Origin: Pedobacter cryoconitis
GTDB taxonomy: Bacteria; Bacteroidota; Bacteroidia; Sphingobacteriales; Sphingobacteriaceae
NCBI RefSeq assembly: GCF_014200595.1
Contig: NZ_JACHCG010000004.1
Coordinates: 496,001 to 560,000 of the forward strand
Direction of reading: 5' to 3'
Length of the DNA: 64,000 nt
Shown: positions 8,820 through 17,797 of the stretch, piece after piece
How the letters are laid out: every line of letters starts with the position of its first letter
How positions within the stretch are numbered: position 1 is the stretch's first letter
The notes under the pieces: generated by a model
Database searches by the model: none
The model's input: the letters and a program-made list of their open reading frames with translations, nothing else
Told to the model about the DNA's origin: nothing
Translations under genes and position numbers: made by a program

Positions 8820-10091
8820 TTAATCTATACGATCGAATCCTGTGTATTTCACTAAAACTTCTGGAATGATAATACCATCTTCTGTTTGATAGTTTTCCAG
8901 GATAGCAGCTACAATACGTGGTAAAGCTAAAGCACTACCATTTAACGTATGCGCTAATTGCGTTTTTCCACCGTTTCCTTTGAATCTTAATTTCAAACGG
9001 TTAGTCTGGAAAGATTCAAAGTTAGAAACAGAAGAAACTTCAAGCCAGCGTTGTTGTGCAGCGCTCCATACTTCCATGTCATAGGTCATAGCTGCGGTAA
9101 AGCCCATATCGCCACCGCATAAACGCAATACGCGGAAGTGTAAGCCTAAATCTTTCAGTAAAGACTGTACATAAGCGCTCATCTCTTCCAGTACTTCGTA
9201 AGATTTATCCGGGTGTACCACCTGTACCAATTCTACTTTATCAAATTGGTGCAATCTGTTTAAACCACGTACATGCGCGCCATATGATCCTGCCTCCCGA
9301 CGGAAACAAGGCGTATATGCTGTATTTTTAACTGGCAATTCTTCTTCTTTTAAAATCACATCACGATAAAGGTTGGTAACAGGGACTTCAGCAGTAGGGA
9401 TCAGAAAAAGGTTATCTACTGTAGAATGATACATTTGTCCTTCTTTATCCGGCAACTGGCCTGTTCCGAAACCCGAAGCTTCGTTGATCATCAATGGCAC
9501 CTGCATTTCTCTATACCCCTGTTCTGTAGCACGGTCCAGAAAGAAATTAATCAGTGCACGTTGTAAACGGGCTCCTTTACCTTTGTATACAGGAAAACCT
9601 GCACCGGTAATTTTAGTACCCAGCTCAAAATCTATAATATCATATTTGGTAGTCAGCTCCCAGTGTGGCAAAGCTTTTCCATGCAGTTCAGCAGGAGCAC
9701 CATGCGTCAGTACCACTTCATTCTCCTCTGGTGTAGCGCCCGCAGGAACCAGTTCACCAGGTAAGTTAGGCAATTGTACTAATGCATTGTATAAATGCTG
9801 TTCTACCACATTCAATTGATCTGAAAGGGTTTTGATATGTTCTTTATTAGAAGTAGTCTCTGCTTTAATTGCTTCAGCTTCCTCTTTTTTACCACTTCGC
9901 ATCAGTTCACCAACCTGTTTAGCATTGGCATTTGCGATTGCGGATAAGTTATCCAGCGAAGTTTGAGTCTGTCTGCGTTCTTCATCTAATTTGATAATTT
10001 CATCAACCAGTTCAGGTTGTTTGAAATTACGGACGCCTAAGCGTTCTAAAACTTTCTCTCTATTTTCGCGGATATAGTTAACTTGCAGCAT
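8820..10091 (-). CDS. serS: Seryl-tRNA synthetase
   Basis: This 423-aa enzyme charges tRNA-Ser (and tRNA-Sec where present) with serine in the cytoplasm. Residues 1-105 form the tRNA-binding coiled-coil arm, seen as a charged helical hairpin. The class II catalytic core follows, with motif 2 in FRREAGSYGAHVRGLNR, and motif 3 near the C-terminus in LNGSALALPR. Length is normal for the family. The ATG start is clear. It is transcribed divergently from rsmI with only 44 bp between the two start codons, and ends in a strong hairpin terminator. Confidence 0.98.
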   Translation of the reverse strand: MLQVNYIRENREKVLERLGVRNFKQPELVDEIIKLDEERRQTQTSLDNLSAIANANAKQVGELMRSGKKEEAEAIKAETTSNKEHIKTLSDQLNVVEQHLYNALVQLPNLPGELVPAGATPEENEVVLTHGAPAELHGKALPHWELTTKYDIIDFELGTKITGAGFPVYKGKGARLQRALINFFLDRATEQGYREMQVPLMINEASGFGTGQLPDKEGQMYHSTVDNLFLIPTAEVPVTNLYRDVILKEEELPVKNTAYTPCFRREAGSYGAHVRGLNRLHQFDKVELVQVVHPDKSYEVLEEMSAYVQSLLKDLGLHFRVLRLCGGDMGFTAAMTYDMEVWSAAQQRWLEVSSVSNFESFQTNRLKLRFKGNGGKTQLAHTLNGSALALPRIVAAILENYQTEDGIIIPEVLVKYTGFDRID

Positions 10092-10107
10092 TATTTAATT
10101 TTTTTAA

Positions 10108-10115
10108 CAAATATA
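10108..10115 (-). promoter_or_regulatory. Candidate -7 promoter element (TATATTTG) for serS
   Basis: It exactly matches TAnnTTTG on the minus strand, 16 nt before the serS ATG, in the 44-bp divergent gap with rsmI. It would give a very short leader. No clear -33 TTG is present. Confidence 0.4.
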
Positions 10116-10135
10116 ACAAGAGTTTGGAGAATACT

Positions 10136-10846
10136 ATGGGCGGTAAACTATTTCTGGTTCCTACACCAATCGGTAATCTGGAAGATATGACTTTCAGGGC
10201 TGTCCGCGTTTTAAAGGAAGCAGATGTTATCCTGGCTGAGGATACCCGTACAAGTGCACCTTTATTGAAGCATTTCGGCATTGATAAAAAAGCTTATTCG
10301 CATCACCAGCACAATGAGCATAAGGCTACTTCAGAAATTATTAAGTTTCTGAAGGAAGGTAAAAATGTAGCGCTGATTTCGGATGCCGGAACACCTGCAA
10401 TCTCCGATCCGGGGTTCTTTCTGGTCAGAGAAGTGTTAAAAAATGATTTACCGGTAGAATGTTTACCGGGTGCAACTGCTTTTGTGCCTGCGCTGGTCAA
10501 CTCTGGTTTACCTACAGATTCATTTGTCTTTGAAGGATTTCTACCTGTTAAAAAAGGCAGACAAACCCGTTTAAAGAAGCTGGCTGACGAAGAGCGAACT
10601 ATTGTTCTTTATGAAAGTCCGCACCGTTTATTAAAAACACTGGAGGAATTCGCCCAGTTTTTTGGGGAAGAAAGACAAGCCTCAGTAAGCAGGGAGCTGA
10701 CTAAAATGTATGAAGAAACCGTTAGAGGTACACTGTTAGAAATAAAATCACACTTTGAAAACAATATTTTAAAAGGTGAGTTCGTAATTTGTGTGGCTGG
10801 TAAAGAAGAAACTAAAAAGGAAAAGCGCTCTTACGAAAAGGATTAA
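10136..10846 (+). CDS. rsmI: 16S rRNA (cytidine(1402)-2'-O)-methyltransferase
   Basis: This 236-aa enzyme methylates the 2'-O of C1402 in 16S rRNA, near the ribosomal P site, using SAM. It is a tetrapyrrole-methylase-fold protein: LVPTPIGNLEDMTFRA at the N-terminus, AEDTR at about 37-41, SDAGTPAISDPG, and PGATAFVPALVNSGLP. An in-frame TTG at 10124 would add four residues, but I prefer the ATG at 10136: the protein then starts MGGKLFLVPTP as in the family, and a GGAG (10126-10129) sits at ribosome-binding distance before it. It is followed after 26 bp by the PH/SHOCT gene. The length is slightly shorter than some homologues. Confidence 0.95.
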   Translation: MGGKLFLVPTPIGNLEDMTFRAVRVLKEADVILAEDTRTSAPLLKHFGIDKKAYSHHQHNEHKATSEIIKFLKEGKNVALISDAGTPAISDPGFFLVREVLKNDLPVECLPGATAFVPALVNSGLPTDSFVFEGFLPVKKGRQTRLKKLADEERTIVLYESPHRLLKTLEEFAQFFGEERQASVSRELTKMYEETVRGTLLEIKSHFENNILKGEFVICVAGKEETKKEKRSYEKD

Positions 10847-10872
10847 ACCTGAAGAGCTTAAAATAAAATAAT

Positions 10873-11529
10873 ATGATTTTAATAGATAGATTTTTGAGCG
10901 ATGAGCAGGATCCTAAAGCTGTTGAAAAAGTTTTAGGCAAGCTGAACGATATGCTAACGACTAATGAGGAATTGATTTACCTTGCGGTACAAAAAAGACC
11001 AGCAGTAAATCTTCTTCCTGATTGTATCGTAGTCAGCAATAAACGTATCTTTTATTGTGAGCCGGCAAACTTTGGTATCACGATGAACTTCAAGGATATC
11101 TCCTGGAAAAGCATTAAAGAGATCTCTTTCAAAGAAGAAATCTTTGGTTCTAAATTCATCTGTGTACCGCAGCATGGAGAAAACATCATTACAGAATACA
11201 TCCCTAAAGTACAGGCCAGAAAATTATATCAGGCCGCTTACGAGCAACTGGAAGCTTTCAAAGAACAACAAAGACAAAGTGAACTGGAAGAGAAAAGAGC
11301 ACAGCAGCCAGCTCCGGCAGCTCCTGTTACTCCGGTTGCAGACCTGCCTGTTCAGGAAAACATCCCTGCCGAAGAGCCCGTGGACGTTTATGTAGCCCCT
11401 GTAATTGCAGAAGAACCAGAAGATGAAACGACTTTGAAATTAAGAAAATTAAAGACGCTTTACGACAAACAACTGATTACCCAGGCTGAATACGAGGCTA
11501 AAAAAGCCGATATACTAGATACTTTTTAA
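10873..11529 (+). CDS. PH-domain protein with C-terminal SHOCT motif
   Basis: This 218-aa protein has no signal peptide. Residues 1-130 resemble a bacterial pleckstrin-homology (bPH) domain, with strands such as CIVVSNKRIFYCEP and ISWKSIKEISF. A charged helix rich in Glu/Gln and a Pro/Ala linker (about 135-180) follow. The last 35 residues, LRKLKTLYDKQLITQAEYEAK, have the spacing of a SHOCT (short C-terminal) domain, an oligomerisation motif. The function is not known. It lies between rsmI and lnt with short gaps (26 and 15 bp), so the three genes probably form one transcript. Confidence 0.7.
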   Translation: MILIDRFLSDEQDPKAVEKVLGKLNDMLTTNEELIYLAVQKRPAVNLLPDCIVVSNKRIFYCEPANFGITMNFKDISWKSIKEISFKEEIFGSKFICVPQHGENIITEYIPKVQARKLYQAAYEQLEAFKEQQRQSELEEKRAQQPAPAAPVTPVADLPVQENIPAEEPVDVYVAPVIAEEPEDETTLKLRKLKTLYDKQLITQAEYEAKKADILDTF

Positions 11530-11544
11530 GCGCATACCCAATCC

Positions 11545-13176
11545 ATGAAAGCGATACAAACCTACCTGCTTGCCCTTTTAAGCGCATTTTTATTATGGCT
11601 GGCATGGCCGCCGCATACTTTTGCTGCTCCTTTATTATTTGTGGGTCTTGTGCCTCTTTTTATCGCACTCGACCAGATCATTGTCAAAAGAGCGCTAAAA
11701 ACAGGCAAAAAGGTTTTCCTGACTGCGGGTTTAACTTTCCTGGTCTGGAATACAGCTTGCATTTATTGGGTATATAACGCAATCACTGCCTATAACAATC
11801 CGGCAGTCGCCTTAGTGATCTCGCTGATCCCTTATGGACTTGGTGCTTTACTGATGACTTTTGCCTTTTGGCTTTACTACCGCTTCAGAACCGTGGTGAG
11901 CAATCAGCGGATCGCCTACCTGGCTTTGGTCAGCTTTTGGGTGGGTATGGAATATTTACATGCCACCTGGGATCTTGCTTTCCCGTGGATGACATTGGGT
12001 AACGGCCTTGCCGGAATGCATCAGCTTGCACAATGGTATGAAACTACCGGCGTATACGGCGGATCAATCTGGATACTGGTTAGTAATATCCTTGCTTTTG
12101 AAGCTTACAAAGCCTTTAAAACAAATACTGGCTATCTTAAAATCAGACCCGCACTTGGCTGGCTGATCTTTCTGATCGTACCTGCCGGGATTTCCCTGAT
12201 CAAATATTACGGTTATAAAGAAAAGAACCTGCCTATCAATGTCGTTGTGGTACAGCCAAACATTGATCCTTACGAAAAGATGGGGGGCATCACCCCTGCC
12301 GAACAATTAAAGACCCTTGTTCATCTTTCAGATTCTGTAGCACAGGTCAATACTGAGTATTTTATATGGCCTGAAACGGCTATCCCGAGTTATGCGAACG
12401 AAGACCGTATCCGCAGCACTACAGAGTACATGGCTGCACAATCTTTCCTGAATAAATACAAAAACGGAACGCTGATTACAGGTATAGAGAGTCTTAAATT
12501 CTACAATGATAAAAGCACGCTTTCTGCTAAATTCGATCCGAACGACAATCAATATTACGATAATTTTAACTCTGCAATGCAGGTGGAGAACTCTGCAAAT
12601 GTTCAGTTCTATCATAAATCCAAACTGGTACCCGGCGTAGAAAAAATGCCTTTCCCAAAAGCCCTATCCTTTCTTGCACCGGTATTTGCTGGTCTTGGAG
12701 GAACAGTTTCCGGCTGGGGATGGCAGGAAAACCCTGGTGTCTTTTACTCTCAGAATGGTGTAGGTGTTGCTCCGGTAATCTGTTATGAATCGTTATGGGG
12801 AAGCTGGATTGGAGAATCTGTTAAAAATGGGGCCCAGTTGATTGCCATCATCACTAACGATGGCTGGTGGGGAAATACTTCGGGTAAAGACCAGCATTTC
12901 CTTTACGCTAAACTTCGTGCCATAGAAACCCGCAGATGGGTAGTACGCTCTGCCAATACAGGAATCTCTGGTTTTATCAACCAACGCGGAGACATTGTCA
13001 AACAATCCAAATGGTGGACACGTGATGCCTTGAAAATGGACGTAAACCTGAATGATCAGCTTACCTTCTATGTAAAAAGCGGAGATATCATCCCTCAGAT
13101 CCTGAGTCTGATTGGTATTGTACTGGCCTTGTTCATTCCGTACAAAACTTACTTCAGAAAGAAAAAAGCACAATAG
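11545..13176 (+). CDS. lnt: Apolipoprotein N-acyltransferase
   Basis: This 543-aa inner-membrane enzyme adds the third acyl chain to the N-terminal cysteine of lipoproteins. Residues 1-220 contain several transmembrane helices. A periplasmic nitrilase-fold domain (about 230-500) follows, with the catalytic triad visible as Glu in WPETAIPSY, Lys in KLVPGVEKMPF and Cys in PVICYESLWGS. A final transmembrane helix precedes the basic C-terminus (FRKKKAQ). Length is normal. It would serve the many lipoproteins in this window (GldB, GldK, SprE and the Rhs-linked lipoprotein). Its stop codon directly abuts the stop of the convergent gene at 13177. Confidence 0.96.
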   Translation: MKAIQTYLLALLSAFLLWLAWPPHTFAAPLLFVGLVPLFIALDQIIVKRALKTGKKVFLTAGLTFLVWNTACIYWVYNAITAYNNPAVALVISLIPYGLGALLMTFAFWLYYRFRTVVSNQRIAYLALVSFWVGMEYLHATWDLAFPWMTLGNGLAGMHQLAQWYETTGVYGGSIWILVSNILAFEAYKAFKTNTGYLKIRPALGWLIFLIVPAGISLIKYYGYKEKNLPINVVVVQPNIDPYEKMGGITPAEQLKTLVHLSDSVAQVNTEYFIWPETAIPSYANEDRIRSTTEYMAAQSFLNKYKNGTLITGIESLKFYNDKSTLSAKFDPNDNQYYDNFNSAMQVENSANVQFYHKSKLVPGVEKMPFPKALSFLAPVFAGLGGTVSGWGWQENPGVFYSQNGVGVAPVICYESLWGSWIGESVKNGAQLIAIITNDGWWGNTSGKDQHFLYAKLRAIETRRWVVRSANTGISGFINQRGDIVKQSKWWTRDALKMDVNLNDQLTFYVKSGDIIPQILSLIGIVLALFIPYKTYFRKKKAQ

Positions 13177-14289
13177 TTACAAAGGCGGAACAGGTTTGAT
13201 ACCGATGGTGTGACTGGTATAATTCAGCATAAACGAATTCTCTAAAAAGAAGCTTATCCCCAGAATAGACACCGATTTACTTTTACGTGAATCGAGTGTC
13301 GTTTTATAATTGCTATTGTTAGCAGCATAGTCATAAATAGTACCTTCATCACTCACAAACCGGATAGCGATACCAGCATTCATTTTTCCCTTTTTAGCCG
13401 CATCCGGCTCATAAATTACCCCACCAGCAGGATTCCCGGAATCAAATAAAACGTAAGACGGCGAAATAACCAGGCCACTATAACTAATAATCCCTTTTAC
13501 GTAAGGATAAAAACGGCCATTCATTGTCTGCTGCCGATGTAATACAAACCCTTCCTTTTCCTGTTCAGTTATTCCTATAGTCAATAAAGGCACTATTGAT
13601 GTTCCTTCCATAGAAGAAACCCGCTCCCATTTTACCCGGTCAAGTGGCGCAAGGATAAATCCCGCTTCTACACGGTTTCCAAAACTCAGATAATTGAAAG
13701 GGCTCACTACATTCTCCCGTTTCATGACTAAACCCGCCTTCATTTCACCACCAGAACTTACTCCTGCAATTCCATCACAATGCTGATCCACCTGAGCGGG
13801 CTTTCCGGTAAGGTCATAAACCCCATTATAAACTAAAATAAAAGGCATTCTTTTTGTCCTCACCTGCCCCATCTTATCGCCTATCACTATAGAGGCATAA
13901 GCGATATTACCAGCATAAGAGCGTGTACCACCGTAGCGGGATTTTGTTTTAGTCCGGGTCACAGTGATTCCATTCAAAACCAAAGAATCCTTATTCCCCA
14001 TCACAATTCCAGTATCCGCCACCAATGCAGCCGGTAGTAATCGCTTAGCATCCAGAATAAGCCCCTGAGAGCCTGTATCAAACACAACCTTAAGCTTTAC
14101 CTTATTTGTACCAATATAGCGTATCGGAAGATACAACCTGCGTCCAAGCGTTTTCCTGTTTTGTCCCGGCATTAAATTAATCCTCACCGGACTAACAATA
14201 CTTTGTACAGAATCTTTAGGCTCAAAAGCCATAGATTTTGCACACAAAAAGGACAAAACAACAATAACACCGGATAATTTATTCATCAC
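13177..14289 (-). CDS. Secreted aspartic-protease-like protein with two D-T/S-G motifs
   Basis: This 370-aa protein has an N-terminal signal peptide (about 21 residues, cleavage near SMAF). Two half-sites typical of aspartic proteases are visible: VVFDTGSQGL at about residues 70-79 and VLFDSGNPAGG at about 280-290. The spacing of roughly 200 residues is like two-lobed pepsins, not single-lobe retropepsins. A CDGIAGVSSGG segment between them resembles the pepsin 'DGILGL' element. The family name is not certain; a DUF3443-like group is another possibility. It is 41 bp from the end of nadE and probably in the same transcript. Two ATGs (14289, 14286) are possible starts. Confidence 0.6.
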   Translation of the reverse strand: MMNKLSGVIVVLSFLCAKSMAFEPKDSVQSIVSPVRINLMPGQNRKTLGRRLYLPIRYIGTNKVKLKVVFDTGSQGLILDAKRLLPAALVADTGIVMGNKDSLVLNGITVTRTKTKSRYGGTRSYAGNIAYASIVIGDKMGQVRTKRMPFILVYNGVYDLTGKPAQVDQHCDGIAGVSSGGEMKAGLVMKRENVVSPFNYLSFGNRVEAGFILAPLDRVKWERVSSMEGTSIVPLLTIGITEQEKEGFVLHRQQTMNGRFYPYVKGIISYSGLVISPSYVLFDSGNPAGGVIYEPDAAKKGKMNAGIAIRFVSDEGTIYDYAANNSNYKTTLDSRKSKSVSILGISFFLENSFMLNYTSHTIGIKPVPPL

Positions 14290-14330
14290 AAAACATTAAA
14301 ATGACCCGCCACTAATTAAGCAAAAAAACC

Positions 14331-15968
14331 CTAAGCTAAATACTTCCCGACAATTGGCATCCTGCGGCCGCTTCCAAAAGCCTTTGGAGAAACCCTCAGA
14401 ATCGGCGGCGTCTGATATCTCTTGAACTCCGCGCCATTGACCATTTTAATAATCCTTCTCACTAACCCCTCCTCATAACCCATCGCAATAATATCCTTCG
14501 AACTCTTCTTCAACTCAATAAACTGAAAAAGGATCGTATCCAGCGTATCATAATCAGGCAATGAATCAGAATCCTTCTGACCCGGTCTTAACTCCGCAGA
14601 AGGCGGCTTAACGATCGTATTTTCAGGAATCACTTCCCCATCCTTATTGATATAATGAGCCAGCTCATAAATCTGAGTCTTATAAACATCACCAATTACC
14701 CCAATCGCACCACACATATCGCCATACAAAGTACCATACCCTACCGCACACTCACTCTTATTCGAAGTATTCAGTAAAATATAGCCAAACTTATTAGACA
14801 TCGCCATCACTACAATACCCCTGCTTCTCGCCTGGATATTCTCTTCCGTTAAATTAAAAGGCAAACCTTTAAAAGCACCCGCCATCATACTGTCAAAAGC
14901 ATCCGCAGCCTCTGCAATAGAAATAACCTCATGCATACACCCAAAATTATCTACTAAATCCATCGCATCCTTAATAGAATGATCCGAAGAATACTTGCTC
15001 GGCATCAAAACCGCCATCACATTCTCCGCACCCAACGCCCGGCAAGCCAGCGCACAAACAATAGCAGAATCAATTCCGCCAGATAAACCTAACACCGCTT
15101 TAGAAAACCCGGACTTCACAAAATAATCCTTGATCCCTAACACAAGCGCGTCATGAATCTGGGCAATATCAGACATTGGCTGATGCTCCATAACACTGCC
15201 TTCAATCTTTCCGTCGGCAAAAGTATAGCTCTTCAGCTGCTCCTTGAAATAATCCATTTCATCCAGCATCTTCCCATCCTGGTCAAAGACCATAGAACCA
15301 CCATCAAAAATAAGCTCAGTCTGCGCCCCAACCTGGTTCACATACAACAAAGGCAAATTATACTTCTTCGCATTGTCTGCCAATACAACCCTGCGTTCAT
15401 CATCATGCTGATAAGAAAACGGAGAAGCTGCAATATTAATCATCACATCAGGATTCTCTTTAATCAGTTCATCCATCGGATTAAAAACATACAGCGGATT
15501 ATTATTGATATTCCACAGATCTTCACAAATCGTTAATGCAATTTTAACCCCTTTAAAATCAATACACTCAAAAGAGGTAGCGGGCTCAAAATAACGGTAT
15601 TCATCAAAAACATCGTAATTAGGCAACAATGCCTTACGTGCAATAGACTTAATTTGTTTTTCTTCTATAAAATAAGCCGCATTGTATAAATCTTTACCTG
15701 CTACTTCTTCATTTCTAACCGGCAATCCGACAATACAAGCAATCCCTGTACAATGTTCCGCAATCTCTTTCCCCGCTTCCTCGCAAAGAGAAATAAACTC
15801 TTCAAATTCCAGGAAATCACGTGGAGGATAACCACAAACAGCAAGCTCTGCGAATACAACCAGATCAGCCCCATCAGCCTTTGCCAATTGAATATGTTCA
15901 ATTATTTTTTTTGTGTTCAGCTCAAAATTACCAATATGGTAATTCAGCTGCGCCAATGCTATCTTCAT
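14331..15968 (-). CDS. nadE: Glutamine-dependent NAD+ synthetase
   Basis: This 545-aa cytoplasmic enzyme amidates nicotinic acid adenine dinucleotide to NAD+, using ammonia from glutamine. The N-terminal nitrilase-type glutaminase domain (about 1-250) shows the Glu in VVFAELAVCGYPP, Lys in ARKALLPNYDVFDE and the nucleophilic Cys in LTICEDLW. The C-terminal synthetase domain has the ATP-pyrophosphatase loop GLSGGIDSA near residue 290, then TSNKSECAVGYGTLYGD. The length is typical for the two-domain bacterial form. It follows the outer-membrane barrel gene by 6 bp and is followed by the aspartic-protease-like gene, so the three appear to be one operon. Confidence 0.97.
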   Translation of the reverse strand: MKIALAQLNYHIGNFELNTKKIIEHIQLAKADGADLVVFAELAVCGYPPRDFLEFEEFISLCEEAGKEIAEHCTGIACIVGLPVRNEEVAGKDLYNAAYFIEEKQIKSIARKALLPNYDVFDEYRYFEPATSFECIDFKGVKIALTICEDLWNINNNPLYVFNPMDELIKENPDVMINIAASPFSYQHDDERRVVLADNAKKYNLPLLYVNQVGAQTELIFDGGSMVFDQDGKMLDEMDYFKEQLKSYTFADGKIEGSVMEHQPMSDIAQIHDALVLGIKDYFVKSGFSKAVLGLSGGIDSAIVCALACRALGAENVMAVLMPSKYSSDHSIKDAMDLVDNFGCMHEVISIAEAADAFDSMMAGAFKGLPFNLTEENIQARSRGIVVMAMSNKFGYILLNTSNKSECAVGYGTLYGDMCGAIGVIGDVYKTQIYELAHYINKDGEVIPENTIVKPPSAELRPGQKDSDSLPDYDTLDTILFQFIELKKSSKDIIAMGYEEGLVRRIIKMVNGAEFKRYQTPPILRVSPKAFGSGRRMPIVGKYLA

Positions 15969-15974
15969 AATCTG

Positions 15975-16649
15975 CTAAAAGAATACCCCGAAATTTAAAC
16001 TCATATAATGGTTACGTACACTTCTGCCCGCAGCAGAAGAAATATCGGTAAACCCATTATTTAATGTTAACCCTGTAGTTACACTTGTATTTTTTGCAAC
16101 ATCATATTCCAGTCCGGCGCCAACAATCAGCCCCGCACGGTAAAAGTTTGTATTCTTCTTGATGTGATCATCCTGTACAATAGTTTTTCCGGCAACTGAT
16201 ACATCCTGTCTCGCACCAATATTAAAACCATTAGAAAGACCGAATTGCCCATACCAGCGTACATCTCCTATCTTTTCAGTTTTCAACTTTAAAGTCAAAG
16301 GGACCTCCAGGTACTGCATTTTGTACTTCAGATCGTAAGCTGTCGCATTCGGATAAGCCGCAGCATCATAATAAGGACTTGGATTAATCTCGGTCGTTTT
16401 ACCATTGATGGTTGTAATCGTCAACCCTGTGGAAAGACTATAGTTCTCTGCGAAATTCAGATCAGCCAGTAAACCATAAGAAAAACCCATACTGAAACCA
16501 TTGCCCTTACCATTTTCAGGTTTAGCCCAGCCAAAAGTAGGATGTGCTGTTAAGCCTAGTCTGAAACCATAATAAGGATCAGCTCCTTGTTGTGCAAAAG
16601 CAGTAGTCGTTAAAAATGTCAGTAAAAGTCCAGTCAATATTTGTTTCAT
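15975..16649 (-). CDS. Outer-membrane beta-barrel protein (porin/PorT-like family)
   Basis: The protein is about 224 aa, with a signal peptide ending TTAFAQQ and then alternating strands with aromatic ends (YYGFRLGLTAHPTFG, FSMGFSYGLLADLNF, LEVPLTLKLK, AGLIVGAGLEYDV). It finishes on a strand with terminal phenylalanines (LNFGVFF), as expected for a barrel inserted by BamA. Such barrels are common in Bacteroidota and their roles are seldom known. An alternative ATG lies nine bases upstream at 16658. A TACCTTTG promoter element stands before it. It is first in the run with nadE. Confidence 0.8.
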   Translation of the reverse strand: MKQILTGLLLTFLTTTAFAQQGADPYYGFRLGLTAHPTFGWAKPENGKGNGFSMGFSYGLLADLNFAENYSLSTGLTITTINGKTTEINPSPYYDAAAYPNATAYDLKYKMQYLEVPLTLKLKTEKIGDVRWYGQFGLSNGFNIGARQDVSVAGKTIVQDDHIKKNTNFYRAGLIVGAGLEYDVAKNTSVTTGLTLNNGFTDISSAAGRSVRNHYMSLNFGVFF

Positions 16650-16687
16650 TTGTATCATATTTGTTTGTAATAAGTGTTGGAGCAGTG

Positions 16688-16695
16688 CAAAGGTA
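16688..16695 (-). promoter_or_regulatory. Candidate -7 promoter element (TACCTTTG) for the barrel-nadE operon
   Basis: It matches TAnnTTTG exactly on the minus strand, about 30-40 nt before the start codon, a normal leader distance. No good TTG is seen at -33. Confidence 0.45.
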
Positions 16696-16747
16696 GTTTC
16701 AATCTTTTTTTGAAGCAGGCCTATGCTGGTTTCCTCCCCGATCTGTT

Positions 16748-16755
16748 TATATTTG
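16748..16755 (+). promoter_or_regulatory. Candidate -7 promoter element (TATATTTG) for gldB
   Basis: It matches TAnnTTTG exactly and ends 6 nt before the gldB ATG. If it is used, the transcript would begin at or next to the start codon (leaderless). Confidence 0.35.
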
Positions 16756-16761
16756 TTACCA

Positions 16762-17793
16762 ATGAACTATAACGTTAAACATCTCCAAATCTATCTAATT
16801 TTTCTGTGTGTCGTCACATTTTTTTCCTGTAAACAGGCAGAGAAGCCTAATGTGGATGATATAAAGCTTGATATTAAGGTCGAAAGGTTCGATCAGGATT
16901 TGTATGCGGGAAAGAGTAAAAAACTGGCAGAAGCAGATTTAATACTGCGTAAAAAGTACAATTACTTTTATGACGATTATATCCACAGAATGGTCGGTGA
17001 CAGAAGTTACAGCGATGCTGAAATCTTAAGTACGTTGTATAAAGATCAGGCTTATACAGACCTGAATCAGGAAGCAGACAGCGTGTTCAGGGATATGAAA
17101 CCTATAGAGAAGGATTTGACACAGACTTTCAAATACATTAAATATTACTATCCTAAAACCAGGATCCCCCGGTTCATTTCTTTCGTTTCCGGTTTCGCCG
17201 TTCAAACTCCCATTGGAGATGGATATATGGGCATAGGCCTGGATATGTTTTTAGGTAAAGACAGTAAATTTTACAGGGCAATTGTAAAAAGTGTACCCTT
17301 ATATTTATCAAGGCGGTTCACCCCTGACTATGTGGTACCCCGCATCACGGAGACTTTTGCCAGAGAAGAACTCTTCCCTGAAAAAGATGAGGACCATTCC
17401 CTGTTGGCCAAAATGGTCGAAAACGGAAAGATTCTTTATTTTATGGATAAAGTACTGGATGACAAAACTCCGGATACACTTAAGATAGGCTATACCGCAA
17501 AACAGCTGGAATGGTGTAAAACTTTTGAAGGAAATATCTGGGCATACCTGATTGAAAATAAGCTATTGTTTGAAACAGACAATCAGAAAATACAGATGTA
17601 TGTGAGTGAAGCGCCTTTTACTCCGGGTTTAGGGGTAAAAAATGAATCTGCTCCTAAACTGGGTGTATGGATAGGCTGGCAGATGGTCAGGAAATATATG
17701 GCTGAAAATCCAAAGGTTACTTTGCAGGAGCTGATGAAAGAGCCAGATCCGCAAAAGATATTAAATGGGGCAAAATATAAACCCAAAATGTAA
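16762..17793 (+). CDS. gldB: Gliding motility lipoprotein GldB
   Basis: This 343-aa lipoprotein has a signal ending VVTFFSC, with Cys23 lipidated. GldB is required for gliding motility in Flavobacterium, though its biochemical role is not settled. The family is recognised by the KLDIKVERFDQDLY segment after the lipobox and by the later FVSGFAVQTPIGDGYMGIGLDMFLG stretch. I chose the ATG at 16762; an upstream in-frame ATG at 16723 would put a second hydrophobic stretch before a complete lipoprotein signal. A patatin gene follows after only 4 bp. It sits apart from the gldKLMN cluster at 41070-45991. Confidence 0.9.
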   Translation: MNYNVKHLQIYLIFLCVVTFFSCKQAEKPNVDDIKLDIKVERFDQDLYAGKSKKLAEADLILRKKYNYFYDDYIHRMVGDRSYSDAEILSTLYKDQAYTDLNQEADSVFRDMKPIEKDLTQTFKYIKYYYPKTRIPRFISFVSGFAVQTPIGDGYMGIGLDMFLGKDSKFYRAIVKSVPLYLSRRFTPDYVVPRITETFAREELFPEKDEDHSLLAKMVENGKILYFMDKVLDDKTPDTLKIGYTAKQLEWCKTFEGNIWAYLIENKLLFETDNQKIQMYVSEAPFTPGLGVKNESAPKLGVWIGWQMVRKYMAENPKVTLQELMKEPDPQKILNGAKYKPKM

Positions 17794-17797
17794 GATT

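Noticed and set aside
10124..10135. TTG start for rsmI
   Set aside because: The ATG at 10136 has a GGAG at proper spacing and gives the family's N-terminus.
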